DNA of 64,000 nucleotides from Hymenobacter sediminicola (GCF_014250515.1 NZ_CP060202.1:3035001-3099000), one strand, 5' to 3'; positions 17,639-27,021 are shown, counted from the stretch's first letter. Notes: a model not told the origin generated them from the sequence alone. Made by a program: numbers and translations.

Positions 17639-19015
17639 CTAAAATGCCGTTTTGCCACGCCTGATGAACTGCCCGTAGCCTTTCGGCACCTTGGTTTCGC
17701 CGGCATCCACGGCCACCTGGCCGCGCAGCAATACGGTGTCAATTTTGCCAGTCAGCTCCCAGCCCTCATAGGCCGAGTAGTCGACGTTCATGTGGTGCGT
17801 AGCGGCCGAAATAGTGTGCTTGGCAGCAGGATCAATAATGACCAAGTCCGCGTCGGCGCCGATACTGATGGTGCCTTTGCGCGGAAACATGCCGAAGATT
17901 TTGGCCGCATTTGTGCTGGTCACTTCCACGAATTTCTGCAGGCTGATACGCCCCTTCTGCACGCCTTCCGAAAACAGCAGCTCCATGCGGTGCTCGATGG
18001 CCGGGTGCCCGTTCGGAATCTTCGAGAAGTCGTCTTTACCCATCAGTTTCTGCTCCCAGCGGAACGGGCAATGGTCGGTACCCACCACCTGCACAAGCCC
18101 TTGGTTGATGCCGGCCCACAGCGTTTCCTGGTCCTTCTTCTCGCGTAGCGGCGGCGACATCACCCACTTCGCGCCCTCAAACTCTTCGCCGTACAAATCC
18201 GCATCAAGCAGCAGGTACTGAATGCAGGTTTCCACGAACACGCGCTGGTTGCGGCGGGTGGCGTCGCGCACCTGGTTCAAGGCGCCCTCGCAGGTCAGGT
18301 GCACGATGTAGGCGTTGACGCCGGTGTAGTCGGCAATGTCGGTGAAGCGGCCGGAGGCTTCGGCTTCCGTTACTTCGGGCTGCGAGAGGTAGTGGTAGCG
18401 CGGCGTGAGTTTGCCCTGGGCCCGGTGCTGCGCGATGAGCGTATCAATCATGTCGCCGTTGGTGGCGTGGGCCGTCACGAGGCCACCATGCTTGCGCACT
18501 TCCTGCATCAACCCCACCATCTGCGCATCGTCAATCATGAGCGCGCCTTTGTAGGCCATGAACGTTTTGAAGGACGTAATGCCCTCCGCCACCATGTCCT
18601 TGATTTCCTCCCTAGTGTCGGGGTTGAAATCCGTCACGGCCATGTGAAACGAGTAGTCACCGACGGCCGTGCCGGTGGCGCGGCCCTGCCACTCCGTAAG
18701 GGCTTCCCGCAGCGAGTGACCCTGCTTTTGCAACACAAAATCAATAACTGTAGTGGTGCCACCGTGCAGGGCGGCGCGGGTGCCGGTTTCGTGCGTATCA
18801 GAGCTGAACGTACCCATGAACGGCATGTCCAGATGCACGTGCGGGTCGATGCCGCCGGGCACCACGATTTTGCCGGTGGCATCAATGACTTCTGCCCCGT
18901 TGGCCGGCAGGTTGCGGCCGATGGCGGCAATGGTTTCGCCCTCAATCAGCACGTCGCACACCGCATCAAAATCGGCCGTCACGACGCGGCCATTTTTCAC
19001 CAGTAAAGTCGCCAT
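17639..19015 (-). CDS. hydA: Dihydropyrimidinase
   Basis: A 458-residue amidohydrolase-superfamily enzyme opening dihydrouracil/dihydrothymine to the N-carbamoyl amino acid. Metal ligands are visible: the HxH in GGIDPHVHLDMPF, the carboxylated lysine in the TSFKTFMAYKGAL block, His in AYIVHLTCEGAL, and Asp in VGTDHCPF. The length is normal for the family. The ATG at 19015 (MATLLVKNG) is preferred to the TTG one codon upstream. It lies 61 bases upstream of the beta-ureidopropionase gene in the same operon. Confidence 0.95.
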   Translation of the reverse strand: MATLLVKNGRVVTADFDAVCDVLIEGETIAAIGRNLPANGAEVIDATGKIVVPGGIDPHVHLDMPFMGTFSSDTHETGTRAALHGGTTTVIDFVLQKQGHSLREALTEWQGRATGTAVGDYSFHMAVTDFNPDTREEIKDMVAEGITSFKTFMAYKGALMIDDAQMVGLMQEVRKHGGLVTAHATNGDMIDTLIAQHRAQGKLTPRYHYLSQPEVTEAEASGRFTDIADYTGVNAYIVHLTCEGALNQVRDATRRNQRVFVETCIQYLLLDADLYGEEFEGAKWVMSPPLREKKDQETLWAGINQGLVQVVGTDHCPFRWEQKLMGKDDFSKIPNGHPAIEHRMELLFSEGVQKGRISLQKFVEVTSTNAAKIFGMFPRKGTISIGADADLVIIDPAAKHTISAATHHMNVDYSAYEGWELTGKIDTVLLRGQVAVDAGETKVPKGYGQFIRRGKTAF

Positions 19016-19162
19016 CAAACCTACAAACTGTGAGAGAGTTGCAATTGAGAAAAGTAGCGTTTTGCCCCACCAAAAACAAGCATTTCCGCCTGACTTAGAA
19101 GCAAAAGCAATAGCGGCACCCGCAAGAATGCGGGCCGGGCAAAAGGCAGGAAAGGAACGAGT

Positions 19163-20515
19163 TTAGTGTACGTGCGCGTCGGCGATGCGCAGGGCTTCGG
19201 AAATGATGGCGAGGCCTTCGTCCAGCTCTTCTTTCGTGATGCAGAGCGGCGGACAGATGAAGATATAGTTCCAGCGCACGAAGGTGTACATGCCCAGCTC
19301 CCGGATTTTGGCCATCACCTGGTTCATCACCTCCATCTGGCTAGGCGCGGCGTTCCAAGGGGCCATCGGCTCTTTGGTCTGGCGGTTTTTCACCAGCTCC
19401 AGGCAGCCGAACAGTCCCGTGTTGCGCCAGTCGCCGATGCTGGGATGCTGGCCCATCAGGTCGCAGATACGCTCGTCGAGGTAACGGCCCATCTGCACGG
19501 TATTTTCGAGCAGGTTTTCCTCTTCGTACACATCCAGCACAGCCACGGCGGCGGCACAGGAAACCGGGTGCGCCGAATACGTGAGGCCGAGCGGCAGCGG
19601 CTTATCATCGAAATGATGCGCAATCTTTTCGTCCACCATCACGGCGCCCAGCGGCAGGTAACCGGCCGTAATGCCTTTGGCCATGCACATCAGGTCTACT
19701 TTCACGCCGTGGTGGTCGGAGCCGAACCACTTGCCGGTGCGCCCGAAGCCGCTCATCACCTCATCGGCCACCAGCAGAATACCGTGCTGGTCGCAGATTT
19801 CGCGGATGCGCTGCCAGTAGCCGGGCGGGTACTTGATGCAGCCCGACGTACCCGACTCACCTTCCAGAATGATGGCCGCCACGCTGCCGGGGTTCTCGTA
19901 GCCGATGATGCGCTCCATGGCAGCAGCGGCCCGCTCGGCGCACTCTTCGGGCGTGGCGCTGTACCACGGGCAGCGGTAGAAATACGGATTCTCGACGTGC
20001 ACCACGTTGGGCATGGCCTGGCTATCGACGGCAAATTTGCGCGGGTCGCCGCCAGCACTCATCGCCCCGTAGCTGGCCCCGTGAAACGACTGGTACAGCG
20101 TCACGATTTTGTGGCGGCCGGTGTACACGCGGGCCAGCTTGATGGCGTTTTCGATGGCTTCGGCCCCGCCCAGCGTGAAAAAGGCTTTGGTGAGGTTGGC
20201 CGGCGTGATTTCCGCCAGCTTGCGGCCCAGGTCGCCGCGGGCCTTCGTAATCATGCCCGGATACACGTAGCTCAGCTCCCGCATCTGGGCGGCCACCGCC
20301 TCCGTCACGCGCTGGTTGCCGTGCCCGATGTTCACGTTCATCAGTTGCGACGAGAAGTCGATGTAGCGTTTGCCGTCCCGGTCCCAGAGGTACACGCCCT
20401 CGGCCCGCTCGGCGCTAATCGGGTTCAGTCCCGCCTGCTTCGACCACGAAAACAGCGTGTGGTCGAGGTTGTCGTGCAGGATTTGTTCTTTGTCGGTGTC
20501 GAAGGCGGTTTCCAT
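19163..20515 (-). CDS. Class III omega-aminotransferase (beta-alanine/beta-aminoisobutyrate transaminase)
   Basis: A 450-residue PLP-dependent fold-type I class III aminotransferase. The PLP lysine lies in LMCMAKGITAGYLPLGAVM, and the Asp that binds the pyridine nitrogen in LLVADEVMSGFGRTGKW. TLGGAEAIENAIKLARVYTGR and HGASYGAMSAGGDPR are further family blocks. The operon places it between beta-ureidopropionase and MMSDH steps, so the likely reaction is beta-alanine (or beta-aminoisobutyrate) to malonate (or methylmalonate) semialdehyde. The ATG at 20515 is chosen: the 26-codon upstream extension runs through a palindromic-repeat fragment and has no similarity. Confidence 0.92.
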   Translation of the reverse strand: METAFDTDKEQILHDNLDHTLFSWSKQAGLNPISAERAEGVYLWDRDGKRYIDFSSQLMNVNIGHGNQRVTEAVAAQMRELSYVYPGMITKARGDLGRKLAEITPANLTKAFFTLGGAEAIENAIKLARVYTGRHKIVTLYQSFHGASYGAMSAGGDPRKFAVDSQAMPNVVHVENPYFYRCPWYSATPEECAERAAAAMERIIGYENPGSVAAIILEGESGTSGCIKYPPGYWQRIREICDQHGILLVADEVMSGFGRTGKWFGSDHHGVKVDLMCMAKGITAGYLPLGAVMVDEKIAHHFDDKPLPLGLTYSAHPVSCAAAVAVLDVYEEENLLENTVQMGRYLDERICDLMGQHPSIGDWRNTGLFGCLELVKNRQTKEPMAPWNAAPSQMEVMNQVMAKIRELGMYTFVRWNYIFICPPLCITKEELDEGLAIISEALRIADAHVH

Positions 20516-20543
20516 AAGTAGCTGTTTGGCAATAAAGCCGTCT

Positions 20544-20557
20544 GTCATCCTGAGCAT
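20544..20557. repeat. Fragment of the palindromic repeat end
   Basis: GTCATCCTGAGCAT matches the first 12 bases of the palindrome at 16614. It lies in the gap between the MMSDH and aminotransferase genes. No matching right arm was found, so it looks like a decayed half-copy. Confidence 0.5.
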
Positions 20558-20626
20558 GTGGCGCATCAAGCCAGTGTAGGAGGAACTTGTCACGTCCGCG
20601 CCTCGTCCCTTACTTATTGATGGGTC

Positions 20627-22099
20627 CTAGCTCATCCAGTTCACTCTGGACTCTGGGTTCCACTTAGTGGTGGTTTTCTTGAGTTGGGTCCAGAACTCGA
20701 TGGAGCTTTTGCCGGTGATGTCGCAGGCCCCGAACTTCGACTCGTTCCAGCCGCCGAAGGAGAACGGCTCCCGTGGCACCGGCACCCCAATGTTGACGCC
20801 AATCATGCCGGCGGAGGCGTGGTCCATGACGTAGCGGGCATTGCTGCCGCTTTGCGTGAAGACGGCTGCCGCGTTGCCGTAGTTGCTGGCGTTTTCGATG
20901 GCCAGCGCTTCATCCAGCGTATTGGTGCGCAGAATAGCCAGTACTGGCCCAAACACTTCCTCCTGCGCAATCCGCATATTGGGCGTCACGTAGTCAATCA
21001 CCGTCGGGCCCACATAGTAGCCGTCTTCGTGGCCGGGCACCACGGCGTTGCGGCCATCGAGCAGGACTTTCGCACCGGCGGCTTCGGCCTCCGTAATGTG
21101 CTGCTCAATCCGCTCCTTGGCTTCTTTGCTGATGACCGAGCCCAGATTCTGACCGGGTACAATCTTGCGGGCCTCCTCCACAATTTTGGCGACGATGCTG
21201 TCAACCGGGCCCACGCCGACCATGGTGGAGCCGGCCATGCAGCGCTGCCCCGCGCACCCCGACATACTTGCCGCCACGTTGGAGGCCGTCATGTCAGGGT
21301 GGGCGTCGGGCAGCACCATCAGGTGGTTTTTGGCCCCGCCCAGCGCCACGCAGCGTTTTAGGTTGCTGGTGGCCCGGATGTACACGACTTTGGCAATCTT
21401 GGTGGAGCCGACGAAAGACACCGCCTGGATGTCCGGATGGTCGCAAATAGCTTCCACGATTTGCTTATCGCCATTCACAACGTTGAGCACGCCGTCGGGC
21501 AGGCCAGCTTCCTTCAATAGCTCAGCTATTTTCACGGCGCTCAGCGGTACCTGCTCCGAGGGCTTCAGAATCATGGTATTGCCGAGTACCAGCGCGTTCG
21601 GGATGGTCCAGTGCGGCACCATATTAGGGAAGTTGAACGGCGCAATGCTGGCTACCACACCCAGCGGTTTCCGCTCGGCGCGGGCTTCCACGCCCTTGCT
21701 GACTTCCAGAAACTCGCCCTGAATCAGCTGGGGCATGGAGCAGGCAAACTCGGTTAGCTCGATGGCTTTTTCCACCTCCGCGCGGGCCTCGTCCAGCGTC
21801 TTGCCGTTTTCCTCGCGCACCAGGTCGGCCAGGGTTTTCATGTCGCGCTCCAGCAGCGTTTTGTAGCGGTAAAAGACCTGCACCCGCTCCTTGATGGGAG
21901 TACCTGACCACGCCGGAAAGGCGGCCTTAGCAGCGGCTACAGCCTGGTTGAGAGAAGCCGCGCCGCTTAGTGGAACTGCGGAAATGACCTCGCCATTCAG
22001 TGGGCTGAATACTTCCAACGTGGAAGCTGGTACCTCGTCCACAAACTGGCCGGCGACATAGTTACGAAGAGCTGGGTACTTCAGAGCCTGGACTTCCAT
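20627..22099 (-). CDS. mmsA: CoA-acylating methylmalonate-semialdehyde dehydrogenase
   Basis: A 490-residue aldehyde dehydrogenase of the MMSDH class, converting malonate or methylmalonate semialdehyde with CoA and NAD+ to acetyl- or propionyl-CoA. The catalytic cysteine is in MSGCAGQRCMAGSTMVG. Typical blocks are IAPFNFPNMVPHWTIPNALV, LKPSEQVPLSA, VSFVGSTKIAK and the C-terminal PVPREPFSFGGWNESKFG. It is the first gene of the minus-strand pyrimidine-degradation run and completes the route to central metabolism. No clear promoter box was found in the 221 bases upstream. Confidence 0.95.
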   Translation of the reverse strand: MEVQALKYPALRNYVAGQFVDEVPASTLEVFSPLNGEVISAVPLSGAASLNQAVAAAKAAFPAWSGTPIKERVQVFYRYKTLLERDMKTLADLVREENGKTLDEARAEVEKAIELTEFACSMPQLIQGEFLEVSKGVEARAERKPLGVVASIAPFNFPNMVPHWTIPNALVLGNTMILKPSEQVPLSAVKIAELLKEAGLPDGVLNVVNGDKQIVEAICDHPDIQAVSFVGSTKIAKVVYIRATSNLKRCVALGGAKNHLMVLPDAHPDMTASNVAASMSGCAGQRCMAGSTMVGVGPVDSIVAKIVEEARKIVPGQNLGSVISKEAKERIEQHITEAEAAGAKVLLDGRNAVVPGHEDGYYVGPTVIDYVTPNMRIAQEEVFGPVLAILRTNTLDEALAIENASNYGNAAAVFTQSGSNARYVMDHASAGMIGVNIGVPVPREPFSFGGWNESKFGACDITGKSSIEFWTQLKKTTTKWNPESRVNWMS

Positions 22100-22320
22100 A
22101 GTTTACTGGCATTAAGTCCGGGCAAGCTATAATTTTTACATCAAAAAGCTAATAACGCCCACCTTATCCGCAATATTTTCTGCAATAGCCTATAGTAATT
22201 GCTAATTTCTCGTCAGCCACGACATTCCGGCCGCCACAAGCTGGGGGCGCGTGTACTCTATCTAGCATGTGGGGAGTAGTGCAAACCAGCCAAAGGACCA
22301 GGTTTGCTCTTCTACACAAG

Positions 22321-23484
22321 CTAAGGCCGGGGCAATAGCCGTTTCAGGCTTTCCTCCAGCGCAGTCAGCCGGTCTTGGCTGCTGTTCTCGTTTACCAGCA
22401 GCACCATGGCTACCTGCGTATCCGGGTAAAGCACCAGCCGGGTGTTGTAGCCAGTGGATTTGCCATTGTGGTAGACTCGTTTGTTTCCCTGTGCATCGGT
22501 ATCCAGCATCCAGCACAGCCCCATACCAGACTCCGGCGTGGACCCCCAGGTGCGCTGGTGGGCTAGGCGCACAGCCGGCAGGCGTTCCTGCAGATTGGCC
22601 TGGGCATAGCGTAGCAGGTCAGCGGCGGTGGAGCTCAGGTTCGGGCCACCCCAATAACCGGTGTAGTTTAGGTGCGCTTGCGGCAGGTAGGGCCGGGTAT
22701 AGCCTATAGCGTAGCGCGTCTGCTCTTTAGTCGAAAGCACACGTTTGGTATCATGCAGGCCGAACTGCTTGCGCACATAACCGGTCACCAGCTGTTCGTA
22801 GGGTTGCTGATATATGCGCTCCAGTAGCAGCTGCAGCACCAGCGTGGCTACGCCGTTGTAGCGGTAGGTAGTGCCCGGCTCAGTGACCAGCTGAAAGCGG
22901 TGCATGTCGGCCAGCAGGCTGTCGGCTGAGTAGCGGTTGTAGTGGGCAGTTTTCTCTGCCAGATTCAGTTGATCGAGGCGCTGCTTGGTGGCGGCCGTGT
23001 ACACGTGGGCCGTGCCGGGCAGACCGGAGGTGTGGTTGGACAGATCCACCAGCCGCACGGGGCGCCCCTGATACTCCAGATTGGGATACTGGCCCGGCAG
23101 ATACTGGCGAATATCATCCGTGAGCTGCACCTTTTTGTCGATTACGGCCTGGGCCAGCAGCGTGCCAACGAAGGTTTTCGACACCGAGCCCATGTCGTAG
23201 TAAGTAGTGGCAGTAGGCCGGCGACCCGTGCCCTTTTCTACCTCTCCATAATTGTAGAAGCGCTGCCGCCCCTGCTGATATACTCCAATAGATAAGCCTG
23301 CTGCTTCAGGCTGCTGCATGTAGGGCAGCACCACGCGGTGTACCGCCGAATCGAGGGCCGTTCGGAGCGGGTTGTCGGTCAGTACGGGCTGGGAGCTGGC
23401 TGGCACTTGGGCATGGCTGGTTGTGCAGCCATCAATCAGCAACATGCCGGCGGCAGAGGCGAGTAAGAAAAGAGCGTAGCGCAT
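22321..23484 (-). CDS. Beta-lactamase-fold serine hydrolase lipoprotein
   Basis: A 387-residue serine hydrolase of the class C beta-lactamase/penicillin-binding-protein-like family. The N-terminus has a lipobox (LLIDGC, Cys at about residue 20). The SxxK nucleophile motif lies in MGSVSKTFVGTL, and a terminal HxG-type motif is VYHNGKSTGYNT. The second motif usually reads YxN; here the segment is YRYNGVATLVL, one residue shorter than the usual RYSN.GY, so the match is imperfect. It is likely a periplasmic or surface peptidase or esterase. It stands alone between the mmsA promoter region and a DUF6252 lipoprotein. Confidence 0.88.
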   Translation of the reverse strand: MRYALFLLASAAGMLLIDGCTTSHAQVPASSQPVLTDNPLRTALDSAVHRVVLPYMQQPEAAGLSIGVYQQGRQRFYNYGEVEKGTGRRPTATTYYDMGSVSKTFVGTLLAQAVIDKKVQLTDDIRQYLPGQYPNLEYQGRPVRLVDLSNHTSGLPGTAHVYTAATKQRLDQLNLAEKTAHYNRYSADSLLADMHRFQLVTEPGTTYRYNGVATLVLQLLLERIYQQPYEQLVTGYVRKQFGLHDTKRVLSTKEQTRYAIGYTRPYLPQAHLNYTGYWGGPNLSSTAADLLRYAQANLQERLPAVRLAHQRTWGSTPESGMGLCWMLDTDAQGNKRVYHNGKSTGYNTRLVLYPDTQVAMVLLVNENSSQDRLTALEESLKRLLPRP

Positions 23485-23534
23485 CGGGAAAGAGGAAATA
23501 GAGCGGAATAATACTGTAGATGATTCGTATTCCC

Positions 23535-24350
23535 TTAAAAAGTAATATCGAACCGACCGTTGGTAATCGTTTGGCTCATGACCGTAGTGCCTGTGCCATT
23601 AAGTGAACGGGCGGCAACGAATTCGAAACGACCGGCAGCAGTACGGGCAGCCATATCAAACTGGCTAACCGTTATGGTGCCTACTGGCTGGAATGTATAC
23701 ATGGTGGTGTACTCATCGAAGGCGACCCCGCGGGTAAAGTTGTAGCGGGCATAGGGATACACGCTTTGCCCTAGCCCATAGGTACCGGCTCCGGTGAAAG
23801 GCTGTGCATTTGCCGGTCCCCCCTCAGAAATAACCAGCGCCACGGAGTGGCTCTCGTGGTTAGCGTTGGGGAGGGTGTGGCCTTCCAGTATAAATTTATC
23901 GGGAGTAATTTCCGCGTAAGTAGCCGGCACACTGTAGGACACCCCATTCAAATCCCAGCTGATAGTGCCCCGTATGCGCACCGCCAGGGGCAGCGTGAGG
24001 GTGGTGCGCGTAGTATCGTCAATTTTCACCCGCAGTGTCTGAACTTGGGCTGATGTCACTTCATAGTCTGCTCTGGCAATGGCGCTGAGCGTGTACTCTC
24101 CCGGTAGCAGCTGCGAAAACCGGAATAAGCCGGTGCGTTCATCTGGGGCCACGGACCAGTGCCGCCCTCCAGAAGCATAGAGCAGGATACTGTCGGCAGT
24201 GCCCAGGGGCTGCAGCCGCCCCTCCAGAGTGCCGGTGTTGGCACGTAGCGGCCGGGGCGCAACCAGCTCTTTTTCCTGGCAGCCAGTCAGCGACAATGCT
24301 ACCAGCCCGGCAGCGGCAACAGCGGCACGCAACGCATTAAGAGAAAACAT
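23535..24350 (-). CDS. Lipoprotein with carboxypeptidase-regulatory-like and DUF6252-like domains
   Basis: A 271-residue lipoprotein. The signal peptide ends in LSLTGC (Cys at residue 24 from the ATG at 24350, the best-sized signal; ATGs at 24362 and 24386 are alternatives). Residues ~35-115 form a beta-sandwich of the carboxypeptidase-regulatory type (GTLEGRLQPLG, FRFSQLLPGEYTLSAIARADY). The C-terminal ~140 residues resemble DUF6252, ending with TAAGRFEFVAARSLNGTG and ITNGRFDITF. The function is unknown; surface or periplasmic anchoring is inferred. Confidence 0.75.
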   Translation of the reverse strand: MFSLNALRAAVAAAGLVALSLTGCQEKELVAPRPLRANTGTLEGRLQPLGTADSILLYASGGRHWSVAPDERTGLFRFSQLLPGEYTLSAIARADYEVTSAQVQTLRVKIDDTTRTTLTLPLAVRIRGTISWDLNGVSYSVPATYAEITPDKFILEGHTLPNANHESHSVALVISEGGPANAQPFTGAGTYGLGQSVYPYARYNFTRGVAFDEYTTMYTFQPVGTITVSQFDMAARTAAGRFEFVAARSLNGTGTTVMSQTITNGRFDITF

Positions 24351-24485
24351 GGCGGAGAACATAGTAAGCTTTTGACAAAGAGACATATTACGCTTTATAC
24401 ATTTACTATTGCAGGTACATAGCCTGCCTGCAACAATGCCAGCAGCACTGTGGAAAAGTCGAAATCAGGTTGCCGCTTTCAGCCG

Positions 24486-25226
24486 CTAGCTCGGGTCGCC
24501 ACTGGCTTTTCCCCCGACCACATAGCGCTGCAGGGCCTCGAAGAAGCCGCGGCGGTACGTGTCGCCGAGTGGCGCGCTGGCTTTGCCATCCTGAAACAGG
24601 ATCTGGTTGCCATCCAGTGCCTTTATTTTGGGCAGCGACACGATGTAGGACTTGTGCACCCGCATGAACTGCGCCGGCGGCAGCCGCTCCTGCAGGTCCT
24701 TGATGTTGAGCAGCGTGATGATGCGCTCCTGCTCGGTGTAGATGGAAACGTAGTTCTTGAGCCCTTCCACATACACGATTTCCTCGAAACTCACCTTGCG
24801 CATCCGGCCTTTGCTTTCGGTCTTGACGAAAATGTAGGTGTCGGGCGGCAGCGTGCTGGGTTGTACGGGCGGGGCCTGCGCTTTGAGTGCTTTTTGAGCG
24901 GCCTTCAGGAACCGCTCGAACGCAATGGGCTTGAGTAGGTAATCCAGGGCTTCCAGCTCGAAGCCTTTGAGGGCAAACTCGCTGTAGGCGGTGGTCAGAA
25001 TCACCTGGCACTTGCCCGTGAGCAGCGGCATAGCATCGAGGCCGGAAAGCTGGGGCATGTGAATGTCCAGGAACACCAGATCAACTGGCTGGGTGGCCAC
25101 GAGGCGCAGCGCCTCCACGGGGTTGGTGGTGCTGGCCACCAGTTCCAGAAAGGGCGTTTTCTCCACGAATTGCCGCAGAATATCGATGGCGCCCTGCTCA
25201 TCGTCCACTATCAGGCAGCGTATCAC
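24486..25226 (-). CDS. LytTR-family response regulator
   Basis: A 246-residue regulator. The receiver domain (residues 1-120) has acidic DDE near residue 8, phospho-Asp in LVFLDIHMP, and Lys in DYLLKPIAF. The LytTR DNA-binding domain occupies the last ~110 residues (IFVKTESKGRMRKVSFEEIVYVEGLKNYV, FMRVHKSYIVSLPKI). Translation starts at a GTG whose G overlaps the last base of the upstream kinase's TAG stop, implying translational coupling with the sensor kinase gene. Such pairs typically control envelope or peptide-responsive genes; targets here are unknown. Confidence 0.93.
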   Translation of the reverse strand: MIRCLIVDDEQGAIDILRQFVEKTPFLELVASTTNPVEALRLVATQPVDLVFLDIHMPQLSGLDAMPLLTGKCQVILTTAYSEFALKGFELEALDYLLKPIAFERFLKAAQKALKAQAPPVQPSTLPPDTYIFVKTESKGRMRKVSFEEIVYVEGLKNYVSIYTEQERIITLLNIKDLQERLPPAQFMRVHKSYIVSLPKIKALDGNQILFQDGKASAPLGDTYRRGFFEALQRYVVGGKASGDPS

Positions 25227-26311
25227 TATAGGGTCAAGGTCAGGTGGGTAGCGTAGGAATCGGGCGTGTCGTGAATGGTGAGCTGGTGGCGGCCGGGGTA
25301 GATGGCGGCCAGCCGACGGCGAGTGTTTTCGAGCCCAATGCCAGTGGAGTGCTCGATGGGTCCGCCGTGCTTGCGGTTGCTGGTGAAGAAGGTGAGCTGG
25401 TTTTCCTGCACCCGCACCTGCACCACCACCGGGTGGGCGGCATCAAACAGCTCCCCGTGCTTGAAGCAGTTCTCGACGAAGGTGATGAGCACCAGCGGCA
25501 AAATCAGCAGAAACTGGGTGCTGCCCTGCACCTCGAATTTCACTTGCAGGGTGTTGCCGAAGCGCAGCTGATTCAGGCCCACATAATTGCGCAAGTGCTG
25601 AATTTCTTTGTCCAGCATCACCTTGCCCTGCTCGCCGCCCTCATTCAGGGCGTAACGCATGATGTCGGAGAGTAGCAGTACGCTCTTGGCGGTGGACTCG
25701 GAAAGTGGGTATACCTGGGCGTACAGGAAATTGAGGGAGTTGAAGAGAAAGTGCGGGTTGATCTGGCTTTTCAGGAAAGCAATGTCAGCTTCCAGCAGGC
25801 CCCGCTCCTGCTGGTGAAGCTGCTGCTGCTGTTCACGCAATTGTTGTTGCATATGCAACACATATTTGACGTAGCAATAGGTAAGACCATAACTAAAAAA
25901 AATCACTCCTCGGTAGAAGCTGTAGACCATCAGTTGAGTGAAATTGCCATAAGGATAGGTAACATGAATGCCTAAATGAGGGACGATGATGGCAGAAACC
26001 AAGTACCGCAGCGCGAAATAGAGAAGGATAATGAACGATAGACCAATGGCATACTCCCGGTATCGTTTGGCAATAAAATAACGCGGAAAAAGCCATTCTG
26101 AATTTCCATATACCAGTAGCGCGTAACAGCTGAATACCAGAATGGATTCGATGGGATGGGGAAATGGCACCCCCGGAATGGCTAGGATATAAAGTACCTC
26201 GTACAGATAGTATGCCACCCAAATAGCCAGATGAATGAGAATAGTCTTAAAGCGCGTCACGTTAATTGCTGGCAGGAATGGCGAAGAGAAAGAGGGCGCA
26301 AAGGTGTTCAT
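25226..26311 (-). CDS. LytS/His_kinase-family sensor histidine kinase
   Basis: A 361-residue membrane kinase. Four hydrophobic segments lie in the first ~155 residues, followed by a glutamine-rich coiled coil (QQQLREQQQQLHQQERG). The His_kinase motif is LKSQINPHFLFNSLNFLYAQ, with the phospho-acceptor His, then RYALNEGGEQGKVMLDKEIQHLRNYV cut by family spacing. The ATPase domain has FVENCFKHG and STGIGLENTRRRLAAIYPG. It is translationally coupled to the LytTR regulator (1-base stop/start overlap). No extracellular sensor domain of size is present, so it probably senses through its membrane helices. Confidence 0.93.
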   Translation of the reverse strand: MNTFAPSFSSPFLPAINVTRFKTILIHLAIWVAYYLYEVLYILAIPGVPFPHPIESILVFSCYALLVYGNSEWLFPRYFIAKRYREYAIGLSFIILLYFALRYLVSAIIVPHLGIHVTYPYGNFTQLMVYSFYRGVIFFSYGLTYCYVKYVLHMQQQLREQQQQLHQQERGLLEADIAFLKSQINPHFLFNSLNFLYAQVYPLSESTAKSVLLLSDIMRYALNEGGEQGKVMLDKEIQHLRNYVGLNQLRFGNTLQVKFEVQGSTQFLLILPLVLITFVENCFKHGELFDAAHPVVVQVRVQENQLTFFTSNRKHGGPIEHSTGIGLENTRRRLAAIYPGRHQLTIHDTPDSYATHLTLTL

Positions 26312-26355
26312 AAAACTTGCCTTCAGAAAGCTGATGACGCGGTGGCAGCTGACGG

Positions 26356-27021
26356 CTAGCGCACCAGACTCAGCTTAATGCCCACCTGCAGATGCGGGCG
26401 AACCGATAAGCCGTCGTGGCGGCGCATGCCTAGCCGGCGCGTTTCTATGCCGGGCCCCACGTAGGCATCCAGCAGGCCGTGGCCGCCCAGCCGATGCTGC
26501 GTGCCCCATAGCACCGACAGGGCCGATACTTCGTGGTATAGCTTGGGTGCATAGTAGGGAGTGAAGCTGGTAGTAGCCTGCAGGGCCACGTAATTTCCCA
26601 CCATCGGCCCGCTAGCTCGTCCGGCTGCCTGCCGCTTTTCCTTGTTGTAGTAGTGCCGCACGCCCAGGTCCAGTCCCAACTCGGTGATATAGGCGGCCCG
26701 GGTACCACGCTCCGGTGCCGCCGTGCGGGCCCCTATCCGCCAGCCGCTGGACACGTTGCCATACGCCGACCAAGCCGGCGCGACTTGCCGCTCCACTCCG
26801 GCAACTATTGGTATCGCCGTGCCCATAAATCCGCCGATGGTCAGACCGCGTGTGAAGCCAGTACCAAGTTTGAAAAGGGTAGCCGGACGGAAATCGGGGG
26901 CCGGAGCTGCCTCCGCTACACTGGGAGCTGCGGGCTCTGCCGTAGCCTGCCCCAGTGAAGCAAGCGGGCTGCTCAGGCTAGCTGCCAAAAGAAAAACGCT
27001 GAGGTAAAATTGACGACGCAT
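26356..27021 (-). CDS. Predicted outer-membrane beta-barrel-like protein
   Basis: A 221-residue protein with a signal peptide (MRRQFYLSVFLLAASLSSPLASLGQA). The mature part begins with an Ala/Pro-rich linker of about 20 residues, then glycine- and aromatic-rich amphipathic strands (TGFTRGLTIGGFMG, AYVGPGIETRRLG), ending LQVGIKLSLVR, as in small outer-membrane barrels. No named family was recognised with certainty. The ATG at 27021 is chosen as it gives a standard signal peptide; the frame is open 68 codons further without similarity. A TAGGTTTG box lies 81 bases upstream. Confidence 0.65.
   Translation of the reverse strand: MRRQFYLSVFLLAASLSSPLASLGQATAEPAAPSVAEAAPAPDFRPATLFKLGTGFTRGLTIGGFMGTAIPIVAGVERQVAPAWSAYGNVSSGWRIGARTAAPERGTRAAYITELGLDLGVRHYYNKEKRQAAGRASGPMVGNYVALQATTSFTPYYAPKLYHEVSALSVLWGTQHRLGGHGLLDAYVGPGIETRRLGMRRHDGLSVRPHLQVGIKLSLVR

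Noticed and set aside
19166..20521. 451-codon plus-strand open frame opposite the aminotransferase
   Set aside because: Antisense shadow of a conserved PLP enzyme; no recognisable motif.
22281..22307. Possible terminator with stem GCAAACC/GGTTTGC downstream of the serine hydrolase gene
   Set aside because: Only seven pairs with a 13-base loop and no T-run on the minus strand; too weak to call.
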